Assembly: GCA_934045905.1 (NCBI GenBank)
Contig: OW203769.1
Span: 14,973,705 to 15,037,704, forward strand
Origin: Leuctra nigra
Taxonomy: Eukaryota; Arthropoda; Insecta; Plecoptera; Leuctridae
DNA length: 64,000 nucleotides
Direction: 5' to 3'
In this document: positions 10,862 through 23,717 of the stretch, in pieces
Numbering within the stretch: position 1 is the first letter of the stretch
Layout: every line of letters begins with the position of its first letter
The notes under the pieces: model-generated
The model's database searches: none
What the model saw: the letters and a program-made list of their open reading frames with translations, nothing else
Told to the model about the DNA's origin: nothing
Made by a program: the position numbers and the translations under genes

Positions 10862-12193
10862 TCAAGTCCGTTTCACGTACTTCTGTAGTTGCTAGTGAGG
10901 TAGAGATCTCACCTTAGTATCAATCTAGCAGTGTCTTTGAACAAAATGGGACTTGTTGAGTTGGAGCGGACATCAAAGTGAATCAAGTCCAGTGCCATGG
11001 GTTTAGGCTCGACCAATCACAGCACGACTGCAGAAGATTGCAGATGTCTCAAGAAACTGAACTTGGGTTTACGTGGAAAAGATACCGGACTCGGAAGAAA
11101 TTGTCAAACCATTTTCAAGAGTACGAGTCTCTTCGAAATTAGGAAAAATATTTTAGCTGTTTTTGTAGTTTTTGGTCAGGTTCTTAAAATTAATATTGTT
11201 TATTTTTTATTTTAAAGGTGTTTTCTTCAAAGTGTCAATATTAGCCCAGTACATATCGTGCTGTTTGTACTCAATTTGAAATAAAATTGGTTCATTTTAC
11301 TTTTTGGTCATGTCCATGCCATATTTCTTCAAAGAATTTGTTGAGCTCAGATCGCACGAGATTCATCCCGAGTTGTACCACAACGGTACTTTCATCTGAC
11401 GTCACAAATCCACTGATTGTCCACTGATGGACAATCCTTACTAAGGTCCACTGAACCTGTCCACCATATTCACACCTAGCACAAAATAACTACCATTGTT
11501 GATTATCAGTTTTTGATTTGTAATACGCAGAATATTATATAAAAAAAATAATTATAAACTTGAAAAATGTGTTCGAAAATTAATGTGTGCAATGGATATT
11601 TCGATCCATTGAGTGTTTTTTAATACGAACAAGCATTGAGTCATCAACGCTTACAAAATGTTTTTAAATTGTTTAAATGCATTCAAAAAGCATCTCATTG
11701 CGATCGTAAATTACTCTGTGTTGACTTTGTTTCGCCGAGATTCTTGGAATTTGGGTTGGCGGGAGGGAAGATGGCACTCATTCTCAGGCTCAGACTGGGT
11801 CAAAAGGTTGCGGCAGAATGCATAACAAAACGCGATATTTACAGTCTAAGTCAGACTACAATACCAGCTGGTAAAATAAAAGTGTAACATATTTCGACAT
11901 TTTGTTGCAGGTAAATGACAAGCGCTATAATTTTGAATAAAATATGGTGAGGAAAAGGAAGATTTGTTTGTTACTTCACGAATCACGAAAGCTCAATCCG
12001 GGATTGCACTTAGTTTTCTCACACCGTGTAAATAAATATGAATATAATTATAATGTTTAACGACGCGTCGGCAGCGAAGTCATTTTGCGCACATTAAAAT
12101 TATGTTAACTTTGTTGAATAATAGGGAGGACATGGGGAGGGGTCGACCAAAGGGGATCTGGTCCGGGTAGGTACCAAAGTGTCAATGTATCCT
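10862..12193. other. 3' flank and intergenic sequence
   Basis: AATAAA at 11280-11285 is a possible polyadenylation signal for the hexapeptide-repeat gene. I see no further gene before the OR pseudogene. Confidence 0.45.
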
Positions 12194-12599
12194 GACGGAC
12201 TTGGAAGAGGGGATCCAGGAATTGAGTCAGTGTGTTCATCGGGATATCCACAACAAGATTGTTCAAGAGATACGACTCGAGCTTGACTTGGAGATGAGGA
12301 GACGTCTTAATGAATGCATCCAGCATCATCAAGACCTATTACAGTAAGCTGATCCTTAGGATGAATTTCGGATATTATCATACTGACAAATAAAAATCTA
12401 GTTACGGATACAACAAAGTCTTATTTAAATCCAGATTTCTTCACCGTGAGCTGCATTTGCGACAACCGAACTTAATTAGTGTTGTAATTATTTATCTCGT
12501 GCTTATGGCATTTGTTGTCTTATACGTTATGAACGTAAGTTATATTGAATGTACATTTTATAACATAGATACTTCAACGTAGAGCTCACGAATAAACTA

Positions 12600-13280
12600 T
12601 AGTCCAGTAATTCTAGTGAAAAAATCAGCATGACCCACCACTAATTGCAACAGAAGCGTTTTTGGTACCATTCGATTCAGATAAGTGTCCTATACAACAT
12701 ATCCAAAATCGCCCGAAATCGCTGTACGGAAAAAGGGTTTTAATGACATTTTAAGTTAATTTCCCATGTTAATTCCATCTTGAAAAAACAACTTTTTTTC
12801 ATGTAACTCCGATTTTGACGAAACTTGGAAGAATTGTTTTACATCCTAAATAAACACAAATAGCTCTCTGAGCATTTTCCTCTAAATCTCTTCGTTTGGG
12901 AAATATGGACCTTGCAAAACGTCAAATTACACTCAAAGTGACCTAAAATCGACGAAAACTGACTAAAATATGACTTTTCAATGATCCATATTTCCCAAAC
13001 GATGAGATTTAGAGCAAAACGCTAAGACAACTATTTGTGTTTATTTAGGATAATGAACAATTCTGCCAAGTTTCGTCAAAATCGAAGTTATATGAAAAAA
13101 AGTTTTTTGCAAGATGGAATTAACATGGGAATTAACTTAAAAAGTCATTAAAACCCTTTTTCCGTACAGAGATATAGGCGATTTTGGATATGTTGTAGAG
13201 GGCATTTTTCTGAATCGATTCATGTATTGAAACCTTCTGTTGCAATTAGTGCTGGGTATAATCACAAAATTACTGGACTA
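12600..13280. mobile_element. 681-bp foldback transposon in OR pseudogene intron
   Basis: Arms of about 320 bp are inverted around 12930. The tips are TAGTCCAGTAATT and AATTACTGGACTA, flanked by CTA on both sides (12597-12599 and 13281-13283). It lies between exons 4 and 5 and is absent from the corresponding intron of the intact gene. No ORF. Confidence 0.85.
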
Positions 13281-13489
13281 CTACCCCATAGGTGAAATCC
13301 ATCAATGGACTGACTTTTACGGGAACGATTCTGATGCACTGTGCAACGCTTCTGTTTGCTACTTACAGCTGGCTGGGAGACATGTTAAGTGAAGCGGTAA
13401 GATGATACTATAGTGACCAGTGTTGTGACTTATCTAGATTATCTTATACCTATAGATAATAATTAATTGGTTATCTTTATCTTTATATA

Positions 13490-14963
13490 CCGGGTGGCTC
13501 AAAAAAAATCACCCTGATTGAGAGGTCACTACATCCAAACTATACTAGGAAAACGCTCAGTGTAACGCGTTGGTGAGCGAGTACGGGGACGTGCAAATTC
13601 TCGAACCGGAAATACGTACACAAGCACAGAAAACATATACATCCATACTGAATTGAAATATGATCACTCAATCAACACAACATATTATGCTTTTCATTGA
13701 AACTTGAAAATAACATCTAAGCATCCTGGTAAATATAGCAAATCAGATGCAATTCAACTGGCACTGGAAAACATTCATTTTGATACTTCATTACTGACAG
13801 ATATGAAAAATGTTAACTGATTGGGATGACATTTTGTAAAATAAGAGACAATGTTGGTCTTAATAATCATGCAAAATATGAGTTTGATCTGAATTATCGA
13901 GGACCGTTTTCATTTTACAGCCTATCAGGAGATATTTATTTAAATTTTAACCAATGAATGGATTTCAAAAAAATTATGGTCTTCAAACAGAGAAGACTGG
14001 CTTTACATGTGTGCAAAATTTCAGCTCGATCAAAGAAAAACTCTGACCTGTATAGCCAAAATATGAGTTTGATCAGAATTATCGAAGACCGTTTTCATTT
14101 TTCAGCCTATCGGGAGATATTTATTTAAATTTTAACCAATGAATGGATTTAAAAAAAATTTGGGGCCTGCAAACAGAGAAGGTTGGTTTTACATGTGTGC
14201 AAAATTTCAGATCGATAGGTGAAACGGTGCGACCTGTGTATCGTCTATTAACAGACAAAAAAAAAAAAAAAAACAGAAGTCCGTGCCAAAAGAGCCAAAA
14301 GGAGACGCTCGCTTCGCTCGCTCAATTATAGATAGGATTCTGAAATTTGTACACATATTAGAAAACATACCAAAATTTAATATGTGCAAGTTTCAAAAAC
14401 ATTACTAATGTAGGAAAAAGTTACATCTGTTCAAATTTGGTTGTAAAAAATTTGATTATACGGAGCTCAATTAGCGCGCGTCGAGAAAACTTCCAATGAT
14501 CGGAACGCTGTTTCTTCAAAACTTCGTGTACGATATTAAGCTGAAAATTTCAAATTATATTCAAAATAGATTAAGATCGATTGTGTAAAAATTTCAATCA
14601 ATATCAATATATGGAAGGAAAATTATTGAATCTTGAAATTGAGCTTGCAAACAGAAAAGTGGGAAAAGAATCACTTTTATAATGTGCGTGATAAAAGTTT
14701 AGAAATAATCTACATATTCTGATTTTACGCTTAACTTTAAGATGCCATTTCGTTCCATTCATTCTAATTGATTGAAATTTTTACACAATCGATCTTAATA
14801 TATTTTGAATATAATTTGAAATTTTCAGCTTGATATCGTACGTAGTTTTGAAGTAACAGCGGCCATTGGAAGTTTTCTGGATCCGCGCCACTATTAATAA
14901 TATAATAGAATAGTCTCGATATAGTGACCTTTCAATCAGGGGGATTTTATTTGCGCCACCCGG
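13490..14963. mobile_element. Tc1/mariner-like non-autonomous element, host of a nested insertion
   Basis: The tips are CCGGGTGGCTCAAAAAAAATC and the inverse of CCGGGTGGCGCAAATAAAATC. A subterminal GAGAGGTCACT is partly inverted at the other end. It is flanked by TA. The same family occurs at 27430-28150, with partial copies near 38690-38790 and 43800-43965. TA duplication suggests Tc1/mariner. It is interrupted by the element at 13544-14326. Confidence 0.8.
13544..14326. mobile_element. ACTAGG/CTCAAT-ended transposon, short variant
   Basis: It runs from ACTAGGAAAACGCTCAGTG to GCTTCGCTCGCTCAAT and is the reverse complement of the copy at 59333-60126. It interrupts the mariner-like element, so it is younger. 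A partly duplicated internal segment begins near 13870 and 14060. Confidence 0.8.
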
Positions 14964-15316
14964 TATAAAAATATTGTTATCTATTGGCAATTATCTAGAT
15001 AAAATATATAATATTCAAAATGCATTTGTGTGTATGAACATGTACGAACTTCAATGTCAGATGTTATGAAAAGAGAAAATCATCTCCGTTTATAGTCGCA
15101 TCAGTTGGCTTGTTTTGACGGCCCCATTTTTTAAAAACTCAAGTGCCGTATAGGACTAGAAAATAATTAGGGAGCAGTAGTATTTGGTAAATACAATTAT
15201 CTAGATAATTATTTTGTATCTTGATCTATTATCTAGATAATTTCTTGAAAATTGATCTATTATCTTATTTAGATAAATTTTTGGCAGGTTATCTTTATCT
15301 TTATCTAGAAAAAATA
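14964..15316. repeat. TATCTAGATAA-rich low-complexity sequence
   Basis: Variants of the palindrome TTATCTAGATAA recur here and also just left of the mariner-like element (13430-13489), so that element landed inside one such tract. No gene. Confidence 0.55.
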
Positions 15317-16052
15317 ATTGAGCGAGCGTAGCGAGCGTCACCACGGTACTCTTATGGCACTTTCTCTGTGTGTTTTTTTTTTTTTTTTTGTGGTCACAGC
15401 CCAGGTCAAACCGCTCAAGCAATCGATCTGAAATTTTGTACACATACTAACGTACTCTATGCGGTCCCTGGGATCGTTTTTGAACGGGCTCCCGTGATTG
15501 GTTCAAATTAAAAAAAAATTATCTTTCGATTGGTTGCATCAATCAATTTGAAATTTGGCAAAAACATTGCAACCAACTGTACCCAATCATAAAAAGTTTC
15601 AGCCAAATTCTCATATTGGCTCAAATTTAAAACCATTTTTCATGTGATTTTTGACATTTAAACTAGAACCGATTGAACGATCAACTTAAAACTTCACGTG
15701 GTCATTGGTACTAACATTTTAGGTATTTTTGCCAATTTTCAGTATAATCTGTCGTCATTTTCAAAAGTTTTGTAATTTTAAGGTCATTTTATTCCATAAT
15801 CTTAAAAAATGTATACTAAATTGTCATCCCTGCCTTCTTTAAGCTTCTGTTCCAAGGCAAGGCCTGTAGAGCAGCCAAGCTATCCACAATGTACAGTAAA
15901 ATGAAAGCCTTTTTGAGCTAGCGCATAAAATCGGATGCAGTACGAAGGCCAAATCCTCTAATTGGTTTAAGTTTAAATAATGTCTTCTGATTGGTCGACA
16001 ATAAAAATGTTTACATTAAGTTCAAATTTTGCATGGTGATCAAGACCAACTT

Positions 16053-18046
16053 CCCAGCAAACACAGCACTGCACGCTTTGTACATTAATTGTGCCTTCCC
16101 GACACATCATGTGCAAGGAAAGTGTTGGGCGTTGTACGGTTGATACAAGAAAGATATCTGTTCGTCTACACACATAAATTGTACCTTCAGAGAGTGTACC
16201 TTTTGTATGCTGGGCCTGTACCCGCGTACAACACTGCAATTTATTTGCACGCGCGACAATACCGGGCCAGTGTCTACCGACGTGTATGTTTCTTGTATAC
16301 CAAAAGCTGCACGCGCAACAATACCGGGCCAGTGTCTACCGACGTGTATGTTTCTTGCATACCAAAAGCTGCACGCGCAACAATACCGGGCCAGTGTCTA
16401 CCGACGTGTATGTTTCTTGCATACCAGAAGCTGCACGCGCAACAATACCGGGCCAGTGTCTACCGACGTGCATGTTTCTTGTATACCAAAAACTACACGC
16501 GCAACAATGCCGGGCCAGTGTTGACCGACGTGTATGTTTCTTGTATACAGAAATACTGCAAGCGCAACAATACCGGGCCGGTGTTGACCGACGTGTATGT
16601 TTCTTGTATACAGAAATACTGCAAGCGCAACAATACCGGGCCGGTGTTGACCGACGTGCATGTTTATTGTATACACACAAGGAGTGCACTCAACAATGCT
16701 GGGCTGGTATCAACAGGAGTGCATGTTTCTTGCGTTGCGAAACAACTCTATCGGAAACATGCAAAACCATTGCTGGCCCAGTGTTGTACAACGCTGTTAT
16801 TCGTTCCACTTTCTTGCCTACCCAATCTGTATAGTCACGCTATGGATGTGTTTAGATAATTTAAAGCGAAAATATAAATAAAGAAAACATGAATATATCT
16901 ATGCGAAATCAATTCTAATCTATATCAGTTGTATTATTGCACATCCTAATACATGTCCGTGTGTTTTTTTCAGTTAATACTCGCAATAAGTCTTCAAAAT
17001 GAGCATTTTAAATATAAAGTGCACGAAAAGTGCACGCAATGGTGCCGGCGTGGTACAAATATTGTATACGATCATCCACAAGAAATCAAGTATTTCAATG
17101 TTACTTAAATATAAAATTAATTATATAGGTATGAATTGGACTTTCATGACGTATATAATAATCTCATGTATCAATATTTTAACGGGATGTTTTAATTATG
17201 AACACATTTTATTTGTTATGCTTATTATATTAATTTCATTGCACTGTACAAATTAATAACATAAAAAAATTATTTGATGTTAAAATTGATGAGGAAATTG
17301 AAAATACTATGATACTTAATGCATTCTTTTAAACAAATTGAATTGCGCGGTATTGGAGTGCCCCAGCAGTAGGTAGGTACCCGTTTTGTATCAGAATTGT
17401 GTCGTACGATCGCTCGCGCTCGCTCGCCGGTCAAGTGGCTTATTTCACCCTCCTACCTCCATCGTCACCGTGGAGGAGTGGATACATCGGGAGCGCGCCA
17501 AATCGACGACCGGAGTTCGAATCCAGTGCATGTCTCATAAAATTGTCTTTCATGTACTAATTGCAATGTCTTCTATCACACAGTACAAACTACCTCCTTG
17601 TATGAAACTAGATAATTTTTTCGATTTTGAATACTATAATATTTGTTTTAAATACGGCAACATGAACAAGTAGCGATCCCCGTAGCTAATTTTGGAACTA
17701 GCGTTTTACATGCGAAAGAGCAAGTGCAAGAAAGATGCCGTTTCGTTGGCGCAAATTTTGTGCACGCAATCCGCACGGACGATGCACGCCCGGTGTTGGG
17801 AGTGTACATTTCATGGCTGCAAGATAAGTGCAAGTAAGTTAACGGCGAGGTATCTTTTCATGGCAGTTGGTTTTGTGCAAGAAAGATGCTGGTCCGCAAC
17901 TGGGTTGGTGCACGCTGTACATGATGGAAAATGTGCATATTTTCGGGACATGATTTTGCCGGCCCTGTAACTTCTGTACAACACAAATACAACACCGCAT
18001 GAAGGTACAAAAACGATACAAGGCGTGCACTCTTGTGTTTGCTGGG
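16053..18046. mobile_element. 2-kb TIR element carrying a satellite array
   Basis: The tips are CCCAGCAAACAC and GTGTTTGCTGGG, with TT on both sides. The empty site in the copy at 235-2209 reads straight through at this point, which fixes the limits. Inside are a 62-63 bp tandem array and many degenerate GTGCACGC and TTGTATAC words. A tRNA-like stretch at about 17470-17535 has a B-box-like GAGTTCGAATCC. No transposase is seen and the superfamily is unknown. Confidence 0.75.
16200..16760. repeat. 62-63 bp tandem array
   Basis: The word CCGGG recurs at 16262, 16324, 16386, 16448, 16510, 16573 and 16636, with a diverged copy at 16699. The unit lacks stop codons in most frames, so long open frames on both strands here rotate through frames of one monomer and are not evidence of a protein. 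Confidence 0.9.
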
Positions 18047-18686
18047 TTAATATTAAATTTTACATATTGTAAGCCCAATCAGTCAAGTATTAATTGTAAT
18101 TTTACGAGTTTAGTATGGGATGTCACAAGAGATTTCTGGAGAAGGTATGTAGGTAAGACTTCACGACACAATGGATCTGTTATTCATCCAGTGTATTATG
18201 GAGATTGAAAAATTGCAGAGTAAATCGTCTTCTGCCCTGTCGTGCATCGTTTCTATGGGGATATTGCATGTTCTGTGCTCGCTCATCAACGCGTTACACT
18301 GAGCGTTTTCCTAGTATTATCTAATCACAACACTGCTATAGTGACAACGTTAATCCTACCTTTGGGCTCATTTTCCAGAGTTCAGGTGTAAGTTATGCTG
18401 TCTACGGTTGTGATTGGTTTGACATGTCGGAAAGTTTCAAGAGATCAATGCGGACCATGATGTCGATGGCTAATCAACACCTGTTGTTATCAGATCAATG
18501 AATTTTGTGCCCCTTTCGATGGAGACGTTTCTTGCAGTAAGTTTACCGATAATATATATTATATTTAGATATGAGTTAAAATTATATTGTGTTATGATAT
18601 CAAAGAATATTTGGTATCTCAGAGTATTTATGTCCATCTTCTTTGAATGAATTTAATTTTCTTTTACCAGGAGTTGAAGACTGCAA

Positions 18687-20117
18687 TTTTTTTTTTTTTT
18701 TTTTTTTTTTTTAACTCCTTTATTAATTAATACACATACACACAAACATCACACAATCCACAAAGCTCAGGGAGCTCATCTGTGGGAAAAAACAATATGA
18801 AAAGAAAGAACAGATAATGTTTTAGGAGCGTAAGAGAACAATACAAAAAAAGAATTAATGAAGTAACTTAAAAATAATAAGATAAAGAATAAATATTACA
18901 TAATAATCACATAGCATGAACATTCAAACACTTGCTATATACTATCAAATAAGGGTGAAATATTCTTAGGTTCTAAAGTGGTTCTATAGTAACAACCATT
19001 AAAGAGAATTAATAAAAATAACTCTTGAATAATAAGAAAAAGTGAATACAATAACACAAAAAAGAATGTATAAATTAACTCAAGATAAAGAAAAGTGCAT
19101 GTATAATAATTCCTAATAATGACATAAATAATCAAAAAAATAACATTCACCATACGTTATAAACTTCCATACAAGGTTGAGAAAAGCATAGGTTCAAAAG
19201 TGGTTCTAAAGTGAACACCCATCGAAAAGAATGAATACATAACCCAAATAAAAACATAAATAATAACAATCTGAGCATTCAACCTTCAGACAAGGTTGAG
19301 AGAAGCCAATGTTTCAACGCAATTTTAAGGATAGAAAATGATTCTAAATTTCTGCAGTTACTGGGAATTAAGTTAAATGTTTCTGGAACAATAAAATCCA
19401 GTCTTCGTTTACCATTTTTGTTACGCCAGGCCGGGACGGAAAAATTGCTGAGTAAAGACAATCTAGTTTGAACTGGGTGATTTTGAAGAATTTTATGCTC
19501 ATCAGAAAAATAAAATTTTAATATTAACCGATAATTATAAAGAAGGGAAATTGGTAAAAATTTACAAAGTTCATAAGGACTTCTGGAATCGCAATTCAAA
19601 TTATTTTTTGAGTGTTCAGGAATTTAATTTTTGATTATTCTGTCTTGCAAGTAAACAATTTTTTGTATAAGATATGGAGAGGCATTCCCCCAAGCTAATA
19701 ATCCATATAACAAATGAGATTCTACAAGAGCCGAATACACTGTACACATTAACTCAAAAGACAAAATATATTTTAACCTGTACATAGAAAAGGCACAAGA
19801 GCGAAGTTTGTTACAAACCTTGTTTATGTGAGGTTTCCAATTAAAAAACCTATCCACGGTTAATCCAAGATAAACAATCTCATCAGCCATATCAATGGTC
19901 ACACTACAGTCACACAATAAAGTGCCACACTGTAGGCTTTGCAAACAGGAATTGGAATGGCATATAATCTTTACCTGTACATCACGATCCTGGTTTAACG
20001 GTACACAAATATGCAAAACCCTGGTCTTACTGGCGTTAATTATCAAGTCCCGGTCATGCGCAAGTTTTGAAAGTTGATTGAAATCTGACTGAAGAATTGA
20101 CTCTGCTGCATCTGCTA
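18687..20117 (-). mobile_element. 5'-truncated non-LTR retrotransposon (LINE) in the last OR pseudogene exon
   Basis: On the minus strand the element ends in a 26-A tail (T run 18687-18712). It carries broken coding sequence from the end of a reverse transcriptase ORF: about 20046-19624 includes YLGLTVDRFFNWKPHI, and 19599-19279 includes DFIVPETFNLIP and ends KIALKHWLL. These are typical of the C-terminal part of Jockey/CR1-type ORF2. The 5' part, including the catalytic core, is missing. The 3' untranslated region contains a diverged internal duplication (near 18950 and 19190). Confidence 0.85.
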
Positions 20118-20156
20118 CATAGTTACTACAATGTAATGAGAAGAGCTATGAAGTGA

Positions 20157-21704
20157 ATTGTGACAGTGGAAGGAAGTCTATGGACGCTACCACAGCTCCT
20201 AGTGTGATCAAATTACTAAACAATTGACATGGTCATATTTTACAAATCACTTACATATTTTTCTGTTTCCTATACCGTGATATAGGTAGTAAAAGTTACG
20301 GTAATATTGCCTAGACAAATAGGTTCAATATATTGAATTATTGTAGAAATACCACAGCTTTAGTAAGCTATCTCCTGTTGTGAGAATGTTGTGTTCCTTT
20401 TTTGTGTTTTTGCATGCACTGACCAATTCATTTGAAATTTTGAACACATACTATACTAATAAGTTGATAGTGTTCAAAATTCATGTCACATAAACGATCA
20501 TAAGCATAGTTTTTGAACCGGATCATGTGATTGGTTTAAAATGAAAAATTGCTCCGTTCTCCTTCAAATCATGCATGAACATTTGGGATCAGCATGTTAT
20601 ATGAATGAGAATATCTTTTATACTATCAATATTTAACCACAATTTGTTGTTACTACCTATGTTTAAGGGAAGGCACATTCTTCAATGTAAAGACAAGTAA
20701 ACACCAACCAAATAGTATAGTGATTGTTTTACACGCGTTTGAAAAATCAGTAATTGTACCCACTGTGGTAAAGTCGTTTTTAAAGTAAAATACTTTGCAA
20801 TTTGCAATAACATTTAAATTGTAACATATCATTGATACATTACCAACATGTTGTAAAAGTTTTGTAACATTCCCATCATGTTGTACTCGTAGTGATTTGT
20901 CTACAAAACCACCGATTTGTGTACGGACACCAATATTCTCGGAAGCCATATTCTAGAAAATATCTCAGACCGCCATGAACATTTAGATTTTATTGGCTGA
21001 TACCGATTTTCTCTCTGTTTTTTTCTCATACGAATTCTCACTTATTTCATCAATTATATTTAGTTCAGCTTAGATGTCCCAATAAGAAAAACGTATATAT
21101 TCTTAAAATATTGTTAATTTTTCACAACATGAGTTATTATACATTATTATACGGATATAGTTAAGTGGTCACTTTTATTATTGGCAAATAAATAAAAGTA
21201 TCCACAACTATATCCGGAAGTTTATATTCCTGTTATTCTGTTATATTCTGTATTCTATATGTTTATATTCTTGTAATTATTAAAATTTACTTTTAAAAAG
21301 AGGTTAATCCAGGTCGTAATCAATTTTAGAATTTTTAATAGTTGTTTCTTTTTGTTATTCGTTTCAATTAATTTCTTCTTGACTTCTAGTACAAGAGAGG
21401 AACTGAAAAAAAGGCCAAAAGTCGGACAAATTGCAACACAATTTTTTTCGTTTTGGATAATTCTCAGAAAAATGTGCTTATTAACATACTAAAATATGAT
21501 CTAAAATTGACCTTAATTAAAATAATTATGCAAATTAATTTTTTTTGGCTACTAAATATTAAAAATTTCTGATTTTATTCGCCTATAATACAGCTTGATA
21601 TGTATATTTTGACAAAATTATTGAAACATCCATACTTTAAAAACAAATTAATTAAAAATTAATAAATAATTAGAAATCGACTTGATTTGATGTTATCGTG
21701 TATG
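20157..21704. other. Intergenic, no gene recognised
   Basis: AT-rich. A segment near 20410-20540 resembles transposon bodies elsewhere in the window (CAATTCATTTGAAATTTTG). The short open frames show no recognisable domain. Confidence 0.5.
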
Positions 21705-21712
21705 ATCTAGGC

Positions 21713-22226
21713 CAGCGGTCGCCAACCTTTAGGACCTCGCGGACCACTTATGACAATTTTATATCTCGCGGACCACTCAGGCGCGTAAAATACGTGTGCC
21801 GGGAAATACGATAAGTGAGGGAGACAATGGGGGGTCTGGGGGGAGGGCCCCCCAGTAATAAGCGGGTCCGGGGCGCTTAGTCCCGGAAAATTTTTGTATT
21901 CATGAAGTCATTTGGCGCGTCTCTACGCGATTTCAGCCAACTTTTATTTCGAGAAAATGCGTTTAAAATGACTCTTAGGTTTTGGAAAAATACTCAGAAA
22001 CTGATATTATTTTCATTATAGAGCTAGTGAATATGTATACTTTGTAAAAGGCATAGGTACGTATTGAAACATGTCCGAATTCAATACATTTGTATTGGAT
22101 TGCCATTTTTCTAAATTAAATAAATTGCATGGAAACTTAAAAGTAAACTTCAAAATTTCTCTGGGGACCACCAAAATTTTCTCGCGGACCACCAGTGGTC
22201 CACGGACCACCGGTTGGCGACCGCTG
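21713..22226. mobile_element. hAT-type non-autonomous transposon
   Basis: The tips are CAGCGGTCGCCAACC and GGTTGGCGACCGCTG, close to the classic hAT tip. An exact 8-bp duplication ATCTAGGC sits at 21705-21712 and 22227-22234. Internal GCGGACCAC motifs repeat near both ends. No transposase ORF. Confidence 0.93.
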
Positions 22227-22234
22227 ATCTAGGC

Positions 22235-22497
22235 TGTGGGGTACGAAAATTAACATTTTCGTTTTTTTCTTTTTGCATTGTAGTCAACCCTTGGTTATTT
22301 ACAGGAAGAAAGTCGCCAACGATTGAACAACTCCTATGACCTGTAATTGACCTTAATAATTGAATACATAACACTATAATATTATATTTCTTTCATTCAA
22401 TATTAACTATGTCCATTCATGACTATAACCGAATTCTATCAACTATAACTATAACCTACTATAACATCACTATAACCGAAACTGCTCATGCGCATAT

Positions 22498-22540
<43 letters not shown>

Positions 22541-23717
22541 TCATATTTCTCTTAGGACATTTATGGGCATCGCAAACACAAGGCTTAAAATGATTTTCCA
22601 CAAAATGAATATGTAAAGTCGGTATCTAAAGCATTACAAACAACACAACCCCATACAAAGACATACATAGACAACCCCGGACGTAGAGCCAGGTGAAGGA
22701 ACTCTGCCAAGGTATAAACACGCACACTTTATAATAAATTCAAACGAGAAGAACTGCTGTCGGATTCGATGGGAAAATACTGAGATATTGGGGCCAACGC
22801 GTGCGTATTGGATTTCAGATATATACGTGAAGATGGGATTTATACTTGGAAACAAGTTCGTCCTTATGTACAGTTTTTCATGTAGCAGCAATAAAGTCCG
22901 GATCCGTATTAGTAGAGTGGCTAAGGTGGAATATTTGGATGGAATTGAGCATTTTATGATACAAGCTTGAAATTTGGTGGTTGGCTAGTCTAGTATCATT
23001 CGAGATTTTGTCCCTGGTGTCAGTGGTGATCTTCGGTGGTAAAATTACATAAATCTTAATACAACCTACTAAATATAATATTAGTTCGATGACCTGCACA
23101 TTTGGAAAGTAATTTCCTTTAGTGAAATGCACATTTGAAATAATCTTTTTCCCGAAGTCATGGTGTAAACATCTGTTTTTGTATCCCCAGATATTTATTC
23201 CATTCTATTCTACTAATTTACTGTGACGATGACCTTCAACCCGAGTTGTACAGTGTCTAAGATACACGGAATGGAATACACCCAAATTCCCTCTTACGCT
23301 ATAAAATTAAAATGTCTTGAGGGCGAGCTTTTGGGCTGCCCCTCAGTTCAAGTGTAGCATCCCTCAGTAATGGAATGTTCCTACGACCTCTACTGTTACA
23401 TTTTTAATAGAATTGATTTCTGAAAAGAAATCCTTGAAAAGAAAAGAAAAGAAAATAAAATAAAAGAAATCTTACTTGAAAAGAAATACTTGAAATCTGT
23501 ACCTATCTCACTTTGTCTCACTATCTTTCGATCGTGTTTACCTTTGTTCGTTGCGTGTTTTCGAAATATCAATACAGGTATATCAATAAATAATTCTGTA
23601 TCGAATATATGCCTATACTGTGTAACAAACTTTACAGTTCTTAAAGTTTTTCTCGCCAAGTGTACGCGTTCTGTGTGAGTGTTGTGAGTTGCAAGAACCT
23701 CGACTACATCTCTGCTG
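22235..23717. other. Intergenic upstream of the OR gene
   Basis: It contains a (TTTA)n microsatellite at about 22495-22541, then sequence without a recognisable gene. I could not define a promoter for the OR gene. Confidence 0.5.

Larger units (their letters stand above)
15317..18315. mobile_element. ACTAGG/CTCAAT-ended transposon, long copy 2, with nested element
   Basis: It starts ATTGAGCGAGCGTAGCGAGC and ends TTTTCCTAGT, being the reverse complement of 235-2209. It lacks that copy's 213-bp MITE, but carries the 2-kb element at 16053-18046. It lies in intron 5 of the OR pseudogene. Confidence 0.8.
12194..20156 (+). pseudogene. Odorant receptor pseudogene (paralog of the gene at 23718-28296)
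   Basis: Exon-by-exon match to the intact OR downstream, with the same splice phases. The end of exon 3 lies at about 12194-12343, exon 4 at 12435-12534, exon 5 at 13292-13396, exon 6 at 18379-18536 and exon 7 at 18671-18685 plus 20118-20156. Exons 1-2 and most of exon 3 are missing. Exon 6 is 158 bp instead of 156: an extra CA after ATGGCTAATCAA shifts the frame into a TGA. The last exon is split by a LINE, yet its two halves still read ELKTA and HSYYNVM if rejoined. Intron 4 holds a foldback element and intron 5 holds several nested transposons. Other splice sites are still intact, so the gene died relatively recently. It is not functional as a receptor unless sequence errors explain the shift. 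Confidence 0.9.

Noticed and set aside
16089..16859. 256-codon open frame, plus overlapping long frames on both strands
   Set aside because: They lie on a 62-63 bp tandem array whose monomer lacks stops in most frames. The predicted peptide cycles through the three frames of one monomer, as expected by chance from such a repeat.
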